DNA of 64,000 nt from CAVQBP01 sp963723205 (GTDB lineage Bacteria > Bacteroidota > Ignavibacteria > Ignavibacteriales > Ignavibacteriaceae), in assembly GCA_963723205.1 (NCBI GenBank), contig CAVRQC010000041.1, positions 248,001 to 312,000 on the forward strand, in the 5' to 3' direction. The stretch's first letter is position 1; every line of letters begins with the position of its first letter. The notes under the pieces are model-generated. The model saw nothing but the letters and a program-made list of their open reading frames with translations. It did not search any database and had not been told where the DNA came from. Positions 17,278-26,660 of this stretch are shown here, piece after piece. The position numbers and the translations under genes are program-made.

Positions 17278-17802
17278 TTTTTTATATCAAGTAATGATTA
17301 TTTGTTTCAAAATTTTCAAAATTTATCTTTAAAACAAAAATAAATTTACATAAACGGTTAAATAGATAAGATAAATTGATACTTAAAAAAATTATTTTTA
17401 TCCCTTTCTTTAAAATACAGAATTCGGATGAGAATTTTTTTCTTTTTGCAACAAAAAATTTTTTTTTATTTCGACTTGACACTTTTTTTTCAACTAAATT
17501 TTTTTTAGTTTGAATTCCAATCTTACAGTAAGAAATTCTGTTAAGAACTCGAAAAATTGAAATTACCTTACAACTTTTAAATTTCAATCTTATAAGTTTT
17601 TGTAATAAAAAGGTTGATATATTTTATTCAATTAATTTGAAAGTTTAAGTAATTTATAGAGAATAGTTAAAATTCTTTTTTTATATAATCGAGGGCAAAA
17701 ATTTGACTCTTAAGCTTCCTAAACTAAAAAAAGATTTTTTTTAGTATACTAGAGATTGGAATTAAATTAATAATTAATTAACATGTTATTAGAGGAGATA
17801 CT
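17278..17802. other. AT-rich divergent intergenic region with two similar inverted repeats upstream of nrdJ
   Basis: The region separates the ABC unit (minus) from nrdJ (plus). Two inverted repeats share the arms ACTAAA/TTTAGT: AACTAAA-N5-TTTAGTT at 17492-17510, and ACTAAAAAAA-GAT-TTTTTTTAGT at 17723-17745. The second ends 57 bases ahead of the nrdJ ATG. They could be operator sites or mRNA hairpins. I searched for a B12 box (GCCACTG) of a cobalamin riboswitch and for an NrdR box and saw neither. A TTGACA at 17476-17481 lacks a matching -10. Confidence 0.45.
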
Positions 17803-20800
17803 ATGCAAATAAAAAGGCTGTTTACAGAAGCTGGTAAAGATCCTCTATCTTCAATAGAATTTGTAAGCCGTACTTCAGAGATAAGAAACCCGGATGGTTC
17901 AATTGTATTTAAGATGGATGATGTTTATGTTCCAGCCAAATGGTCACAAGTAGCTACAGATATTATTGCTCAGAAATATTTTCGAAAAGCAGGCGTTCCG
18001 AAATTATTAAAAAGGATTAGAGAAAAAGGTGTTCCTTCCTGGTTACAGCCTTCAAAAGCAGATGCTGATAAATTAGAACAACTTCCGGAAAAAGATCGTT
18101 TTGCTTCCGAAACAGATGCAAAGCAGGTATTTCACAGATTAGCTGGGTGCTGGACTTATTGGGGATGGCAGGCAAATTATTTTGATTCTGAAGAAGATGC
18201 TAGAGTATTTTATGATGAGCTGATCTATATGCTCGCTAATCAAATGGCGGCTCCGAATAGTCCTCAATGGTTTAATACCGGTTTACATTGGGCTTATGGA
18301 ATTACAGGACCTTCACAGGGACATTATTATGTTGATTACAAGACAGGAGAATTAACAGCATCATCGGATGCATATACACACCCGCAACCCCATGCATGCT
18401 TCATCCAATCGGTAAATGACGACTTGGTAAATGAAGGCGGTATAATGGATCTTTGGGTTCGGGAAGCAAGATTGTTTAAGTACGGGTCAGGAACTGGTTC
18501 AAACTTTTCAAATATTAGAGGAGCAAATGAACCCTTAAGCGGCGGTGGTAAATCCTCTGGATTGATGTCTTTCTTAAAGATAGGAGATCGTTCCGCTGGG
18601 GCAATAAAATCCGGTGGAACTACAAGACGTGCGGCGAAGATGGTTACCTTGGATCTAGATCATCCTGATATAGAAGAATATATTAATTGGAAAGTAGTTG
18701 AAGAACAAAAAGTAGCCTCCCTGGTTGCAGGTTCCAAGCTTTGCAATTATCATCTGAATGCAGTTATGAAAGCATGTTATGATGAACATCCAGAGAATGA
18801 CAGATTTAATAAAAAGTTAAATCACAAGTTAAAACATGCTGTACTTGAAGCAAGGAAAGCACAAATTCCTAATAATTATATTGAAAGAGTTATTCAATTA
18901 GCAAAATTGGGATTTAAATCAATAGAATTCCCTGTTTATGATACTGATTGGACTTCGGAGGCATATCTCACTGTTTCGGGGCAAAATTCGAACAACTCCA
19001 TCAGAGTTACAAATGAATATATGAATGCGGTTATTAATGATACTGATTGGAATCTTTATTGGAGAATAGAAAAAGAAAAAGCAAAAAAAGAGAACCGTGA
19101 TCCTAAACCATGTAAAAAAATACAAGCAACTGAATTATGGGATCAAATTTCTTATTCAGCCTGGTCCTGCGCTGATCCTGGTATGCAATTTCATACAACA
19201 ATTAATGAATGGCATACATGCCCGGCTGATGGAGAAATAAAGGCATCCAATCCTTGCAGTGAATATATGTTTCTTGATGATACTGCATGTAATCTCGCTT
19301 CACTTAACTTAGTTAAATTCTATAATTCTGCGACCAAGGATTTTAATATTGATAATTATCGTCATGCTACAAAAATCTGGACAATTGTTCTGGAAATTAG
19401 CGTATTAATGGCTCAATTTCCTAGTAAAGAAATTGCACAACTCAGCTATTATTATAGAACACTTGGGCTTGGATATGCAAATCTTGGATCATTGTTAATG
19501 CTGCAGGGAATTCCATATGACAGTAATGAAGCATTTGCTATTTGCGGCGCCTTAACCGCAATAATGCATATGACTGCTTACTCAACTTCCGCTGTAATGG
19601 CAAAAGAGTTAGGAGTATTCCCTAAATATGAAAATAATAAAGACCACATGTTAAGAGTAATCAGGAATCATAGAAGAGCAGCTTACAATGTACCAAATGA
19701 AGAATATGAAGGTCTTTCAATTTTCCCGGTTGGTATTGATCCGAAATTCTGCCCTTCAGATCTTTTAAAAGCAGCCCGAGAAGATGCAGACAAAGCATTA
19801 GAATTAGGAACAAACTATGGCTTCAGAAATGCTCAGGTAACAGTTATTGCTCCAACTGGAACAATTGGTCTGGTAATGGATTGCGATACAACTGGAGTTG
19901 AACCCGATTATGCATTAGTTAAATTTAAGAAATTAGCAGGTGGTGGTTACTTTAAGATAATTAATCAATCTATTCCTCCTGCTCTAGAAAGATTGGGATA
20001 TAATAAAGACCAAATTACTGAAATTGTAAAATATGCAAAAGGTTCAGGTTCGTTAGATGGATGTCCATATATAAATCACGAATCATTAAAAGCAAAAGGA
20101 TTTACAGAAGAAGCTCTTGTAAAAATTGATAATGCATTACCTTCCGTTTTCGATTTAAGTTTTGCATTCAATAAATTTACTCTTGCTTCAGATTTCCTCA
20201 CAAAAAAATTAGGTTTTGAGACAGAAGAAATTGATTCATTTGACTTTAATCTTTTATCAGCATTAGGTTTTTCTAAACAAGAGATCGCTTCGGCAAATGA
20301 TTATGTCTGTGGAACAATGACTATTGAAGGAGCACCTTTCTTAAAACATGAACACTATCCTATATTCGATTGTGCAAATAAATGCGGTAAAAAAGGGACC
20401 AGGTTTATAAGGCCTCATGCTCATATCGGAATGATGGCTGCAGCTCAACCATTTATTTCCGGGGCTATTTCAAAAACAATTAATCTTCCTAACCAGGCTT
20501 CTGTTGAAGATATTAAAGATGCTTATATGCAATCATGGAAATTGGGAATTAAAGCAAATGCATTATACAGGGATGGTTCAAAATTATCACAACCCTTAAA
20601 TTCCATAAGTGAAGAAGAACTTGAAGCTTTAATGGAAGAAAAAGAGCATAATGATATAGTAAAAGTTGCTGAAAGAATCATTCATCGTTATATAGCAAAG
20701 AGAAGAAGATTACCGGATAGAAGGACAGGGTACACTCAAAAAGCTAAAATAAACGGGCAATCAGTTTATATTAGAACCGGGGAATATGATAATGGACAAA

Positions 20801-21396
20801 TAGGTGAAATATTTATTGACATGCACAGAGAAGGTGCTGCTTTTCGAAGCTTGTTGAATTGTTTTGCAATATCAATTTCTCTCGGGTTACAGCATGGTGT
20901 ACCTCTGGAAGAATTTGTTGATGCATTTGTCTTTACGAGGTTCGAACCAAGCGGAATTGTCACCGGTAATGAAAAAATAAAAATTTCTACTTCTGTAATT
21001 GATTATATTTTCAGAGAATTGGCTGTTACATACCTTGGCAGACACGATCTAGCTCATGTAGAACCGGATGATATTCAATCGAAAGCTTCTAAGGGAATAG
21101 TAAAAAAAATCGAGCCTGAATATGTAAGTGAAGAAGTAGTAAGTGAAAGATTGGTAGAACTGGATAGGACAGATACTTCGGTTGTAGAAGAATTTAGATA
21201 CAGTTCATCTTCAAATAAAACAAGCACTTACAAAACTGCTGCTGGTCAACGGAATAGTATAACTTCGAAGGTTAAGCAAGCAATTGAAAAAGGATACACA
21301 GGGGATATTTGTTCTGAATGTCAGAGCTTAACCATGGTTAGAAATGGTACTTGCTTGAAATGTATGACTTGCGGTTCTACTTCCGGTTGTAGTTAA
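17803..21396 (+). CDS. nrdJ: Class II, adenosylcobalamin-dependent ribonucleoside-diphosphate reductase
   Basis: The 1197-residue protein starts at ATG 17803 behind a strong AGAGGAGA. It reduces ribonucleotides to deoxyribonucleotides with a B12-generated thiyl radical and needs no oxygen. Seen in order: an N-terminal region; 'FKYGSGTGSNFSNIRG' and 'NPCSEYMFLDDTACNLASLN', the RNR barrel with the finger-loop NxCxE motif; 'VTVIAPTGTIGL'; a long C-terminal part; and a terminal Cys cluster ('CSECQSLTMVRNGTCLKC', 'MTCGSTSGCS') of the redox-active/zinc type found at the end of NrdJ. Its length fits the long NrdJ form. A strong hairpin lies 13 bases after its stop. Confidence 0.96.
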   Translation: MQIKRLFTEAGKDPLSSIEFVSRTSEIRNPDGSIVFKMDDVYVPAKWSQVATDIIAQKYFRKAGVPKLLKRIREKGVPSWLQPSKADADKLEQLPEKDRFASETDAKQVFHRLAGCWTYWGWQANYFDSEEDARVFYDELIYMLANQMAAPNSPQWFNTGLHWAYGITGPSQGHYYVDYKTGELTASSDAYTHPQPHACFIQSVNDDLVNEGGIMDLWVREARLFKYGSGTGSNFSNIRGANEPLSGGGKSSGLMSFLKIGDRSAGAIKSGGTTRRAAKMVTLDLDHPDIEEYINWKVVEEQKVASLVAGSKLCNYHLNAVMKACYDEHPENDRFNKKLNHKLKHAVLEARKAQIPNNYIERVIQLAKLGFKSIEFPVYDTDWTSEAYLTVSGQNSNNSIRVTNEYMNAVINDTDWNLYWRIEKEKAKKENRDPKPCKKIQATELWDQISYSAWSCADPGMQFHTTINEWHTCPADGEIKASNPCSEYMFLDDTACNLASLNLVKFYNSATKDFNIDNYRHATKIWTIVLEISVLMAQFPSKEIAQLSYYYRTLGLGYANLGSLLMLQGIPYDSNEAFAICGALTAIMHMTAYSTSAVMAKELGVFPKYENNKDHMLRVIRNHRRAAYNVPNEEYEGLSIFPVGIDPKFCPSDLLKAAREDADKALELGTNYGFRNAQVTVIAPTGTIGLVMDCDTTGVEPDYALVKFKKLAGGGYFKIINQSIPPALERLGYNKDQITEIVKYAKGSGSLDGCPYINHESLKAKGFTEEALVKIDNALPSVFDLSFAFNKFTLASDFLTKKLGFETEEIDSFDFNLLSALGFSKQEIASANDYVCGTMTIEGAPFLKHEHYPIFDCANKCGKKGTRFIRPHAHIGMMAAAQPFISGAISKTINLPNQASVEDIKDAYMQSWKLGIKANALYRDGSKLSQPLNSISEEELEALMEEKEHNDIVKVAERIIHRYIAKRRRLPDRRTGYTQKAKINGQSVYIRTGEYDNGQIGEIFIDMHREGAAFRSLLNCFAISISLGLQHGVPLEEFVDAFVFTRFEPSGIVTGNEKIKISTSVIDYIFRELAVTYLGRHDLAHVEPDDIQSKASKGIVKKIEPEYVSEEVVSERLVELDRTDTSVVEEFRYSSSSNKTSTYKTAAGQRNSITSKVKQAIEKGYTGDICSECQSLTMVRNGTCLKCMTCGSTSGCS

Positions 21397-21409
21397 TTGT
21401 ATTTAAAAA

Positions 21410-21433
21410 TGAGGCTCACGCATGTGAGCCTCA
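21410..21433 (+). terminator. Strong hairpin after nrdJ
   Basis: TGAGGCTCAC, loop GCAT, GTGAGCCTCA is a perfect 10 bp stem beginning 13 bases after the nrdJ stop codon. It is followed by CAATTACTTTCTTTG rather than a pure T-run, so it is a probable but not textbook intrinsic terminator. Confidence 0.7.
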
Positions 21434-21527
21434 CAATTACTTTCTTTGTTTATGATTATCCTCATAATATTTTAAAAAGATTTTACTTTCCTTTTATTTA
21501 GAATAAAAATTAAAATTCTGATCATTT

Positions 21528-23717
21528 ATGAATATAGAACGAACAATTGCTGAAGAATTAAAGATAAGAACCGAACAGATTAATGCAGTTATAAACTTGC
21601 TAAATGAAGATGCGACCATTCCTTTTATTGCCAGGTATAGAAAAGAAAAAACAGGCGGATTGGATGAAGAAGTACTTAGAAGTGTCGAAGACAGGCTTAA
21701 TTATCTCACTCTTTTACAACAACGAAAAGAGACCATATTAAAAAGCATTGAAGAACAGGGAAAGCTTACTGAGGGATTAAAAAATAAAATCGACAACTGT
21801 GGGAAATTACAAGAACTGGAAGATTTATATCTTCCATACAAGCCGAAGAAAAAGACCAGGGGAACAATAGCCAAATTAAAAGATTTAGAACCGCTGGCTT
21901 TATTTATTTTAGAGAATCCAGAATTTTCAGGAGACTTTACCGAGATACTTTCTACATACATAAATGAGGAACTTGGTGTTGCAAATGAAGATGAAGCTTT
22001 GCGGGGCGCAAAAGATATTATTGCTGAGATAATAAATGAAAATGCTGAAGTTAGAAAAAGGACAAGAGAATTTTTATTAAAAACCTCCATTATTAAATCT
22101 GTAAAAGCTAAAGAGAAACCTTCGCAGGAAAAAATAAGTGAGAAACAAAAGGAAAAAGAAAAGAAAGAAATATTCCAAATTTATTATGATTTTCAAATCG
22201 AAATTAACAAGATAAAGCCCTATCAAATTCTTGCCTTGAATAGAGGTGAAAAAGAAGGAGTATTAAAAATTTCATTTGAATTTGACATTGTTCATATTCA
22301 TAAAGAAATAAGAAATATATTTCTAGATTACAAAGAATCCAATTTCATGGACATTATTAAATCAATAATTGAAGATTCTTTTAGCAGATTAATTTTTCCT
22401 TCAATTGAAAAAGAAATTCGTAAAGTTTTAACCGATAAAGCTGACCTTCATGCCATTGAAATTTTTGCGGCTAATTTAAAACAACTGTTACTTCAACCTC
22501 CGATTTCAAATAAAATAATAATGGGAATCGATCCCGGTTATGTTTCCGGTTCTAAAGTGGCAATTATTGATGAAACCGGTAAATATTTGGGTGGTTCAAC
22601 TATTTATCCTCATCCCCCTCAAAATAAGAAAGAAGATGCTGCAAAAACAATTATAAATTTTATAAAAAAATATAATGTTGATGTAATAGCAATTGGAAAT
22701 GGAACAGCCAGCAGGGAAACAGAATTTTTTATTGCTGAAATAATTAAAAATAATGATTTAAGATGTCATTACATTATTGTTAATGAAGCTGGCGCTTCTG
22801 TTTACTCAGCCTCTCCGGTTGCAAAGAAAGAATTCCCTGATCTTGAAGCTAGCCAGAGAGGTAATATTTCAATTGCCAGAAGATTGCTGGATCCTCTGGC
22901 TGAACTCGTAAAAATTGATCCCAAATCAATTGGCGTGGGTTTATACCAGCATGATGTAAATCAAAAAATGTTATCGGAAAAACTTGATAATGTAGTAGAA
23001 AGCTGTGTTAACTTTGTCGGAATTGATGTTAATACCGCATCTGCTTCATTGCTTACATACGTTTCGGGTTTGAATAAAAGGATTGCCGATAATATCGTTA
23101 AATTCCGGGAGAAAAGAGGAAAATTCAACACTCGAGAAAATCTTTTAGAAGTTTCTGGGCTGGGTGAAAAAGCATTTGAACAATCAGCCGGATTCTTAAA
23201 AATTGCGGATGGCAACAATCCGCTTGATAATACTTTTATTCATCCTGAATCTTATATCGCAGCAGAAAAATTGCTTGAAATGATAAATCTGCCCCTGGCG
23301 AAAGTGAAGGAATCCGGTTCATTAATAAATCTAATTGTAAAACAAAAAGGAACGAACAAATTATCTGAAGAAATAGGTATTGGAGAACCAACTTTAATTG
23401 ATATAATCGAAAATTTAAAAAAGCCCGGAAGAGATCCCAGAAAAGAGTTACCCACCCCTATTTTAAGAAGTGATGTTCTTAAAATTGAAGATTTAAAAGA
23501 GGGGATAAGACTTAAAGGGACTGTACGAAATGTTGTTGATTTCGGTGCTTTTGTCGATATTGGTGTTAAGCAGGATGGACTTTTACATATTTCTCAAATT
23601 GCAGATAAATATGTAAAAAATCCTCTTGAATTTATAAACGTTGGAGATATTATTGAAGTTAAAATTATAAGTATTGATGTTGCACGTAACAGGATTTCTC
23701 TCAGTTTGCGTAATTAA
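21528..23717 (+). CDS. tex: Tex-family RNA-binding transcription accessory protein
   Basis: The 729-residue protein shows the Tex architecture. An N-terminal helical region ('IPFIARYRKEKTGGLDE', 'ELEDLYLPYKPKKKTRGTIA') is followed by a YqgF/RNase-H-like domain ('MGIDPGYVSGSKVAIIDETG', from about residue 334). Next are helix-hairpin-helix repeats ('VNTASASLLTYVSGLNKRIA', 'FNTRENLLEVSGLGEKAFEQ') and a C-terminal S1 domain ('GTVRNVVDFGAFVDIGVKQD'). Tex binds nucleic acids and affects transcription and RNA turnover; its molecular role is not fully settled. ATG 21528, no evident Shine-Dalgarno. Confidence 0.95.
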   Translation: MNIERTIAEELKIRTEQINAVINLLNEDATIPFIARYRKEKTGGLDEEVLRSVEDRLNYLTLLQQRKETILKSIEEQGKLTEGLKNKIDNCGKLQELEDLYLPYKPKKKTRGTIAKLKDLEPLALFILENPEFSGDFTEILSTYINEELGVANEDEALRGAKDIIAEIINENAEVRKRTREFLLKTSIIKSVKAKEKPSQEKISEKQKEKEKKEIFQIYYDFQIEINKIKPYQILALNRGEKEGVLKISFEFDIVHIHKEIRNIFLDYKESNFMDIIKSIIEDSFSRLIFPSIEKEIRKVLTDKADLHAIEIFAANLKQLLLQPPISNKIIMGIDPGYVSGSKVAIIDETGKYLGGSTIYPHPPQNKKEDAAKTIINFIKKYNVDVIAIGNGTASRETEFFIAEIIKNNDLRCHYIIVNEAGASVYSASPVAKKEFPDLEASQRGNISIARRLLDPLAELVKIDPKSIGVGLYQHDVNQKMLSEKLDNVVESCVNFVGIDVNTASASLLTYVSGLNKRIADNIVKFREKRGKFNTRENLLEVSGLGEKAFEQSAGFLKIADGNNPLDNTFIHPESYIAAEKLLEMINLPLAKVKESGSLINLIVKQKGTNKLSEEIGIGEPTLIDIIENLKKPGRDPRKELPTPILRSDVLKIEDLKEGIRLKGTVRNVVDFGAFVDIGVKQDGLLHISQIADKYVKNPLEFINVGDIIEVKIISIDVARNRISLSLRN

Positions 23718-23754
23718 TGAATGTATTTAGGAAATAATATAAACACGATAGAAT

Positions 23755-24450
23755 TTATTTTATTTTTTTAGCCTTGAATTTTCCATTTGGCTGGTCTGAA
23801 ATCACATCGGTTATATCTCCATTTCCATTTTCTTCAAAGATCATTTTATAACCGTGCATATTTTTTAATATAAACTCTTTTTCAGAAACCGGAAGCAAAG
23901 TATATTCAGGTTGACCTTTTAAAAAAGCATTAAGTTTACCATCTTTCAGGAATATTTTCATATTGTTTCCCTGTCCAAATTCATATTCACCTTCAAACTT
24001 TTTCAATATACTTATCGGAAGTATAATTGTTTTTTCCTCTTTAGGAGGAGTAACCGAATCTGATATCTTTTTTGCCGTAAAATCGCCATTAGGCTGATTT
24101 GAAGTAACAGAAATTACTTTTTTATTTTCATCCAGCTTGAAAATCATCTTGTATCCTTGCAATTCTTTCAACCGGAAAACATTGTCACCTGACGGAAGAA
24201 GTGTATATTCAGGTTGACCAGGAAGCAATGCTTTTAATGTTGAATCTTTTATATAAATTTTCATTTCATTTCCAGGAGCAAATCTATATACTCCTTCAAA
24301 TTTTTTTAATTCGTTACCGGATTTTTGAATATTTTTCTTTGTAACTTCTAGAATTGTTTGAACCTGAATCTCGGTAATTTGTTTATACTCTAACTGATGC
24401 GAAAAAATTTGAAAAGAAAAAATCAGGCTTAGGAAAATTATATTTTTCAT
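23755..24450 (-). CDS. Exported protein made of two DUF3471-like repeats
   Basis: The 231-residue protein has a signal peptide (MKNIIFLSLIFSFQIFS) and two similar units of about 75 residues. Each unit has the pattern 'LKKFEGVY.F..GN.MKI', 'GQPEYTLLP', 'GYKMIF' and 'QPNG.F.AKK': 'KKFEGVYRFAPGNEMKIYIK' in the first, 'KKFEGEYEFGQGNNMKIFLK' in the second. This strand pattern resembles DUF3471, a small domain often appended to penicillin-binding-like or other secreted proteins. Here nothing else is attached, so no function can be given. The gene is convergent with tex, 37 bases apart. Confidence 0.75.
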   Translation of the reverse strand: MKNIIFLSLIFSFQIFSHQLEYKQITEIQVQTILEVTKKNIQKSGNELKKFEGVYRFAPGNEMKIYIKDSTLKALLPGQPEYTLLPSGDNVFRLKELQGYKMIFKLDENKKVISVTSNQPNGDFTAKKISDSVTPPKEEKTIILPISILKKFEGEYEFGQGNNMKIFLKDGKLNAFLKGQPEYTLLPVSEKEFILKNMHGYKMIFEENGNGDITDVISDQPNGKFKAKKIK

Positions 24451-24613
24451 ATGTTTCCCCGCTAATAAATAATTAAAATAAATATAGTTAATTATTGGTT
24501 TTTAAGCAAAAAAGCTAAAAATGTCTATTTATTAGTCAAAAAATGATTTTTTCATTAAAATATTTTTTATCTTTGCTAAAATTTTTATATTGATTTCTCT
24601 TTTCAATATTGTA

Positions 24614-25372
24614 ATGAAAATATATAATCAATTATTAAACATAATTTCAAACAAAGGAGCAGCCTATTTAATTCTGCTTGATCCCGACAAAATATCGATC
24701 GATAAATTGTCATCTTTTATTTCCAAATGTGAAACATCGGGAGTTGACGGATTTTTAATAGGGGGAAGCCTTTTATTAGAAGGAGATTTTGACGAATTTA
24801 TAGAAAGAATTAAAATTTTAACTTCTCTCCCCGTTATAATTTTTCCAGGTTCTTTAAATCAAATTTGTAAAAAGGCAGATGCAATATTATTTTTATCGGT
24901 GATTAGCGGTAGAAATGCAGAACACCTTATTGGGAAACACGTAATTGCTGCACCGATAATAAAAAGGACTAAAATCGAACCGATATCTACCGGATATATC
25001 CTGGTTGAATCAGGGCCTTTAACAACTACACAATATATGAATGGAACTCCGCCTATCCCACGAAATAGACCTGAAATTGCAGCAGCTACAGCTTTAGCCG
25101 CTGAATATTTAGGGATGAAATTTATATATCTGGAAGCTGGATCGGGAGCTGCGCAATCTGTTCCAAATGAAATGATTAGAAAAGTATCGGAATATTGTTC
25201 CATTCCTTTAATAGTAGGAGGGGGTATTAGAAATCCAAAAGATGCAAGAGAAAAAGTAGATAGCGGTGCTAAAATTATAGTTACCGGAAACTATTTTGAA
25301 AAGGAAAATAACTGGGCAATGATTAGGGATTTTGCTCATGCAGTGCATTATAAGCTATCAATTGAAGTTTGA
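24614..25372 (+). CDS. Geranylgeranylglyceryl-phosphate synthase family protein
   Basis: The TIM-barrel prenyltransferase has 252 residues from ATG 24614; a TTG at 24590 in the same frame is less likely. Family motifs visible are 'LILLDPDK', 'GGSLLLEGDFDEF', 'PVIIFPGSLNQI', 'YLEAGSGA', 'LIVGGGIR' and 'IIVTGNYFEK'. The phosphate-binding and E-x-G-S-G-A elements are complete, so it is probably active. It attaches a polyprenyl chain to sn-glycerol-1-phosphate, the first committed step of archaeal-type ether lipids. Homologues of the group II type are known in FCB-group bacteria. The chain length and the source of glycerol-1-phosphate cannot be read here. It is followed 51 bases later by the gmhA-like gene. 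Confidence 0.9.
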   Translation: MKIYNQLLNIISNKGAAYLILLDPDKISIDKLSSFISKCETSGVDGFLIGGSLLLEGDFDEFIERIKILTSLPVIIFPGSLNQICKKADAILFLSVISGRNAEHLIGKHVIAAPIIKRTKIEPISTGYILVESGPLTTTQYMNGTPPIPRNRPEIAAATALAAEYLGMKFIYLEAGSGAAQSVPNEMIRKVSEYCSIPLIVGGGIRNPKDAREKVDSGAKIIVTGNYFEKENNWAMIRDFAHAVHYKLSIEV

Positions 25373-25423
25373 TCGTTATCAATCTTAAAACATTAAATTT
25401 GAATATAACCGAAAAGATATAAA

Positions 25424-26011
25424 TTGGATAAAACAAAATTTATAAAAGATTCTCTGGCTGAAAGTTCTGAAGTAAAATTAAAAATTGAAACGGAATGTAT
25501 GAATGATATCTTATCAGCCGTTACAGTATTAACAAATTCATTAAAAAAAGGGAATAAATTATTATTATGCGGGAATGGCGGTAGCGCTGCCGATTGCCAG
25601 CACATTGCAACCGAATTCGTTATAAGACTTAGTCACGAAATCGATCGGCCGGCAATTCCTGCTATAGCTTTAACTACAGATACTTCCAATCTAACCGCCG
25701 GAGGAAATGATATCGGTTTTGAAAACGTTTTTGCCAGAAGTATCCAGGGATTAGGCAAAACCGAAGATGTTTTATTTGCCATTTCTACAAGCGGTAATTC
25801 TCCAAATATTATTAAAGCTATTGAAGCAGCAAAAGAAAGGGGAATGAAAACAGTAGGATTTTTGGGGGGAAACGGAGGAAAAATAAAATCATTAGTAGAT
25901 GTTCAAATTCTTATCCCTTCATTTAATGTTCAAAGAATTCAAGAAGGTCATATTACAGTTGGACACATAATATGTGAGTTGGTTGAAAACGAACTTTATG
26001 GAAATAAATGA
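25424..26011 (+). CDS. gmhA: Phosphoheptose isomerase-like SIS protein
   Basis: The 195-residue SIS-domain protein has 'LLLCGNGGSAADCQHIATEF', 'LTTDTSNLTAGGNDIGFENV' and 'AISTSGNSPNIIKAIEAAKE', and the C-terminal His/Glu motif 'QEGHITVGHIICELVE'. These match GmhA, which converts sedoheptulose-7-phosphate to D-glycero-D-manno-heptose-7-phosphate for LPS core synthesis. The start is TTG 25424, chosen because family members begin about ten residues before 'SLAES' and no ATG fits. A diffuse AAAAG precedes it. The other heptose genes are not in this window. Confidence 0.88.
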   Translation: MDKTKFIKDSLAESSEVKLKIETECMNDILSAVTVLTNSLKKGNKLLLCGNGGSAADCQHIATEFVIRLSHEIDRPAIPAIALTTDTSNLTAGGNDIGFENVFARSIQGLGKTEDVLFAISTSGNSPNIIKAIEAAKERGMKTVGFLGGNGGKIKSLVDVQILIPSFNVQRIQEGHITVGHIICELVENELYGNK

Positions 26012-26036
26012 TCAATGATTTTGTTTTTTAAATTTG

Positions 26037-26588
26037 CTAGTTTTTAATCCAATTAACCTTATCGCCAACTTTAATATTAAACTTATCTGAAAAACCTGCA
26101 TCAACTTCAATTACGTATTTCGCAGGTCCTGTTGATCGATAAGATTGATCAGAAAGAGTTTTAGTATTTTTATGAATTGTAATTATTTTTTTATCTGTAT
26201 TTACAAAAATCATATCTAAAGAGATATAAGTATTTCTCATCCAGAACGATTGAACAGATTCTTGCGGAAATATAAAAAGCATACCCTGATTTTCCGACAT
26301 AGATTTTCTAAACATTAATCCCAGCTGACGATCAAAGTCAGTATTGGCGGTTTGGATATCAATTTTTGCTAAAATATTATCAGTCGAATCAAAAAATGTT
26401 AAAACACCATCTTTTTTAAACATAAATTCATTGTCATTTTTTTTATCTGAGAAAAAGGTATTTATAATCATAAATACTGCAAAAGCAAATATCAGGATTA
26501 TTGTTGCAATTTTGAATAGTTTATAATTTTTATTGTTTTTATTCGAATCTTTTACTGTTTTTTTAATTTTATTATTTTTTTTTGCCAT
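26037..26588 (-). CDS. Membrane-anchored DUF192 protein
   Basis: The 183-residue protein has a Lys/Asn-rich cytoplasmic N-terminus, one transmembrane segment (about residues 25-45) and a DUF192 domain from about residue 65. The characteristic segments are 'QLGLMFRKSMSENQGMLFIF', 'SFWMRNTYISLDMIFVN', 'STGPAKYVIEVDAGF' and 'KVGDKVNW'. DUF192 proteins are small periplasmic or extracellular proteins of unknown function. It is convergent with the gmhA-like gene (25 bases) and follows the NlpC/P60 gene, from which a terminator separates it. Confidence 0.85.
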   Translation of the reverse strand: MAKKNNKIKKTVKDSNKNNKNYKLFKIATIILIFAFAVFMIINTFFSDKKNDNEFMFKKDGVLTFFDSTDNILAKIDIQTANTDFDRQLGLMFRKSMSENQGMLFIFPQESVQSFWMRNTYISLDMIFVNTDKKIITIHKNTKTLSDQSYRSTGPAKYVIEVDAGFSDKFNIKVGDKVNWIKN

Positions 26589-26605
26589 TAATATATACCA
26601 TTAAA

Positions 26606-26638
26606 AATAAAAAAAGCTGATTAAAAATTTAATCAGCT
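26606..26638 (-). terminator. Intrinsic terminator of the NlpC/P60 gene
   Basis: AGCTGATTAAA and TTTAATCAGCT form an 11 bp perfect stem (26615-26638) with a 2-base centre, 22 bases after the minus-strand stop at 26661. On the minus strand it is followed by a T-rich run (26614-26606). Confidence 0.8.
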
Positions 26639-26660
26639 AATTTAATAAAAATCTATAGAA

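Noticed and set aside
17278..17802. Cobalamin riboswitch or NrdR box upstream of the B12-dependent nrdJ
   Set aside because: No GCCACTG-type B12 box, no riboswitch-like GC-rich core and no NrdR-type palindrome could be found by eye.
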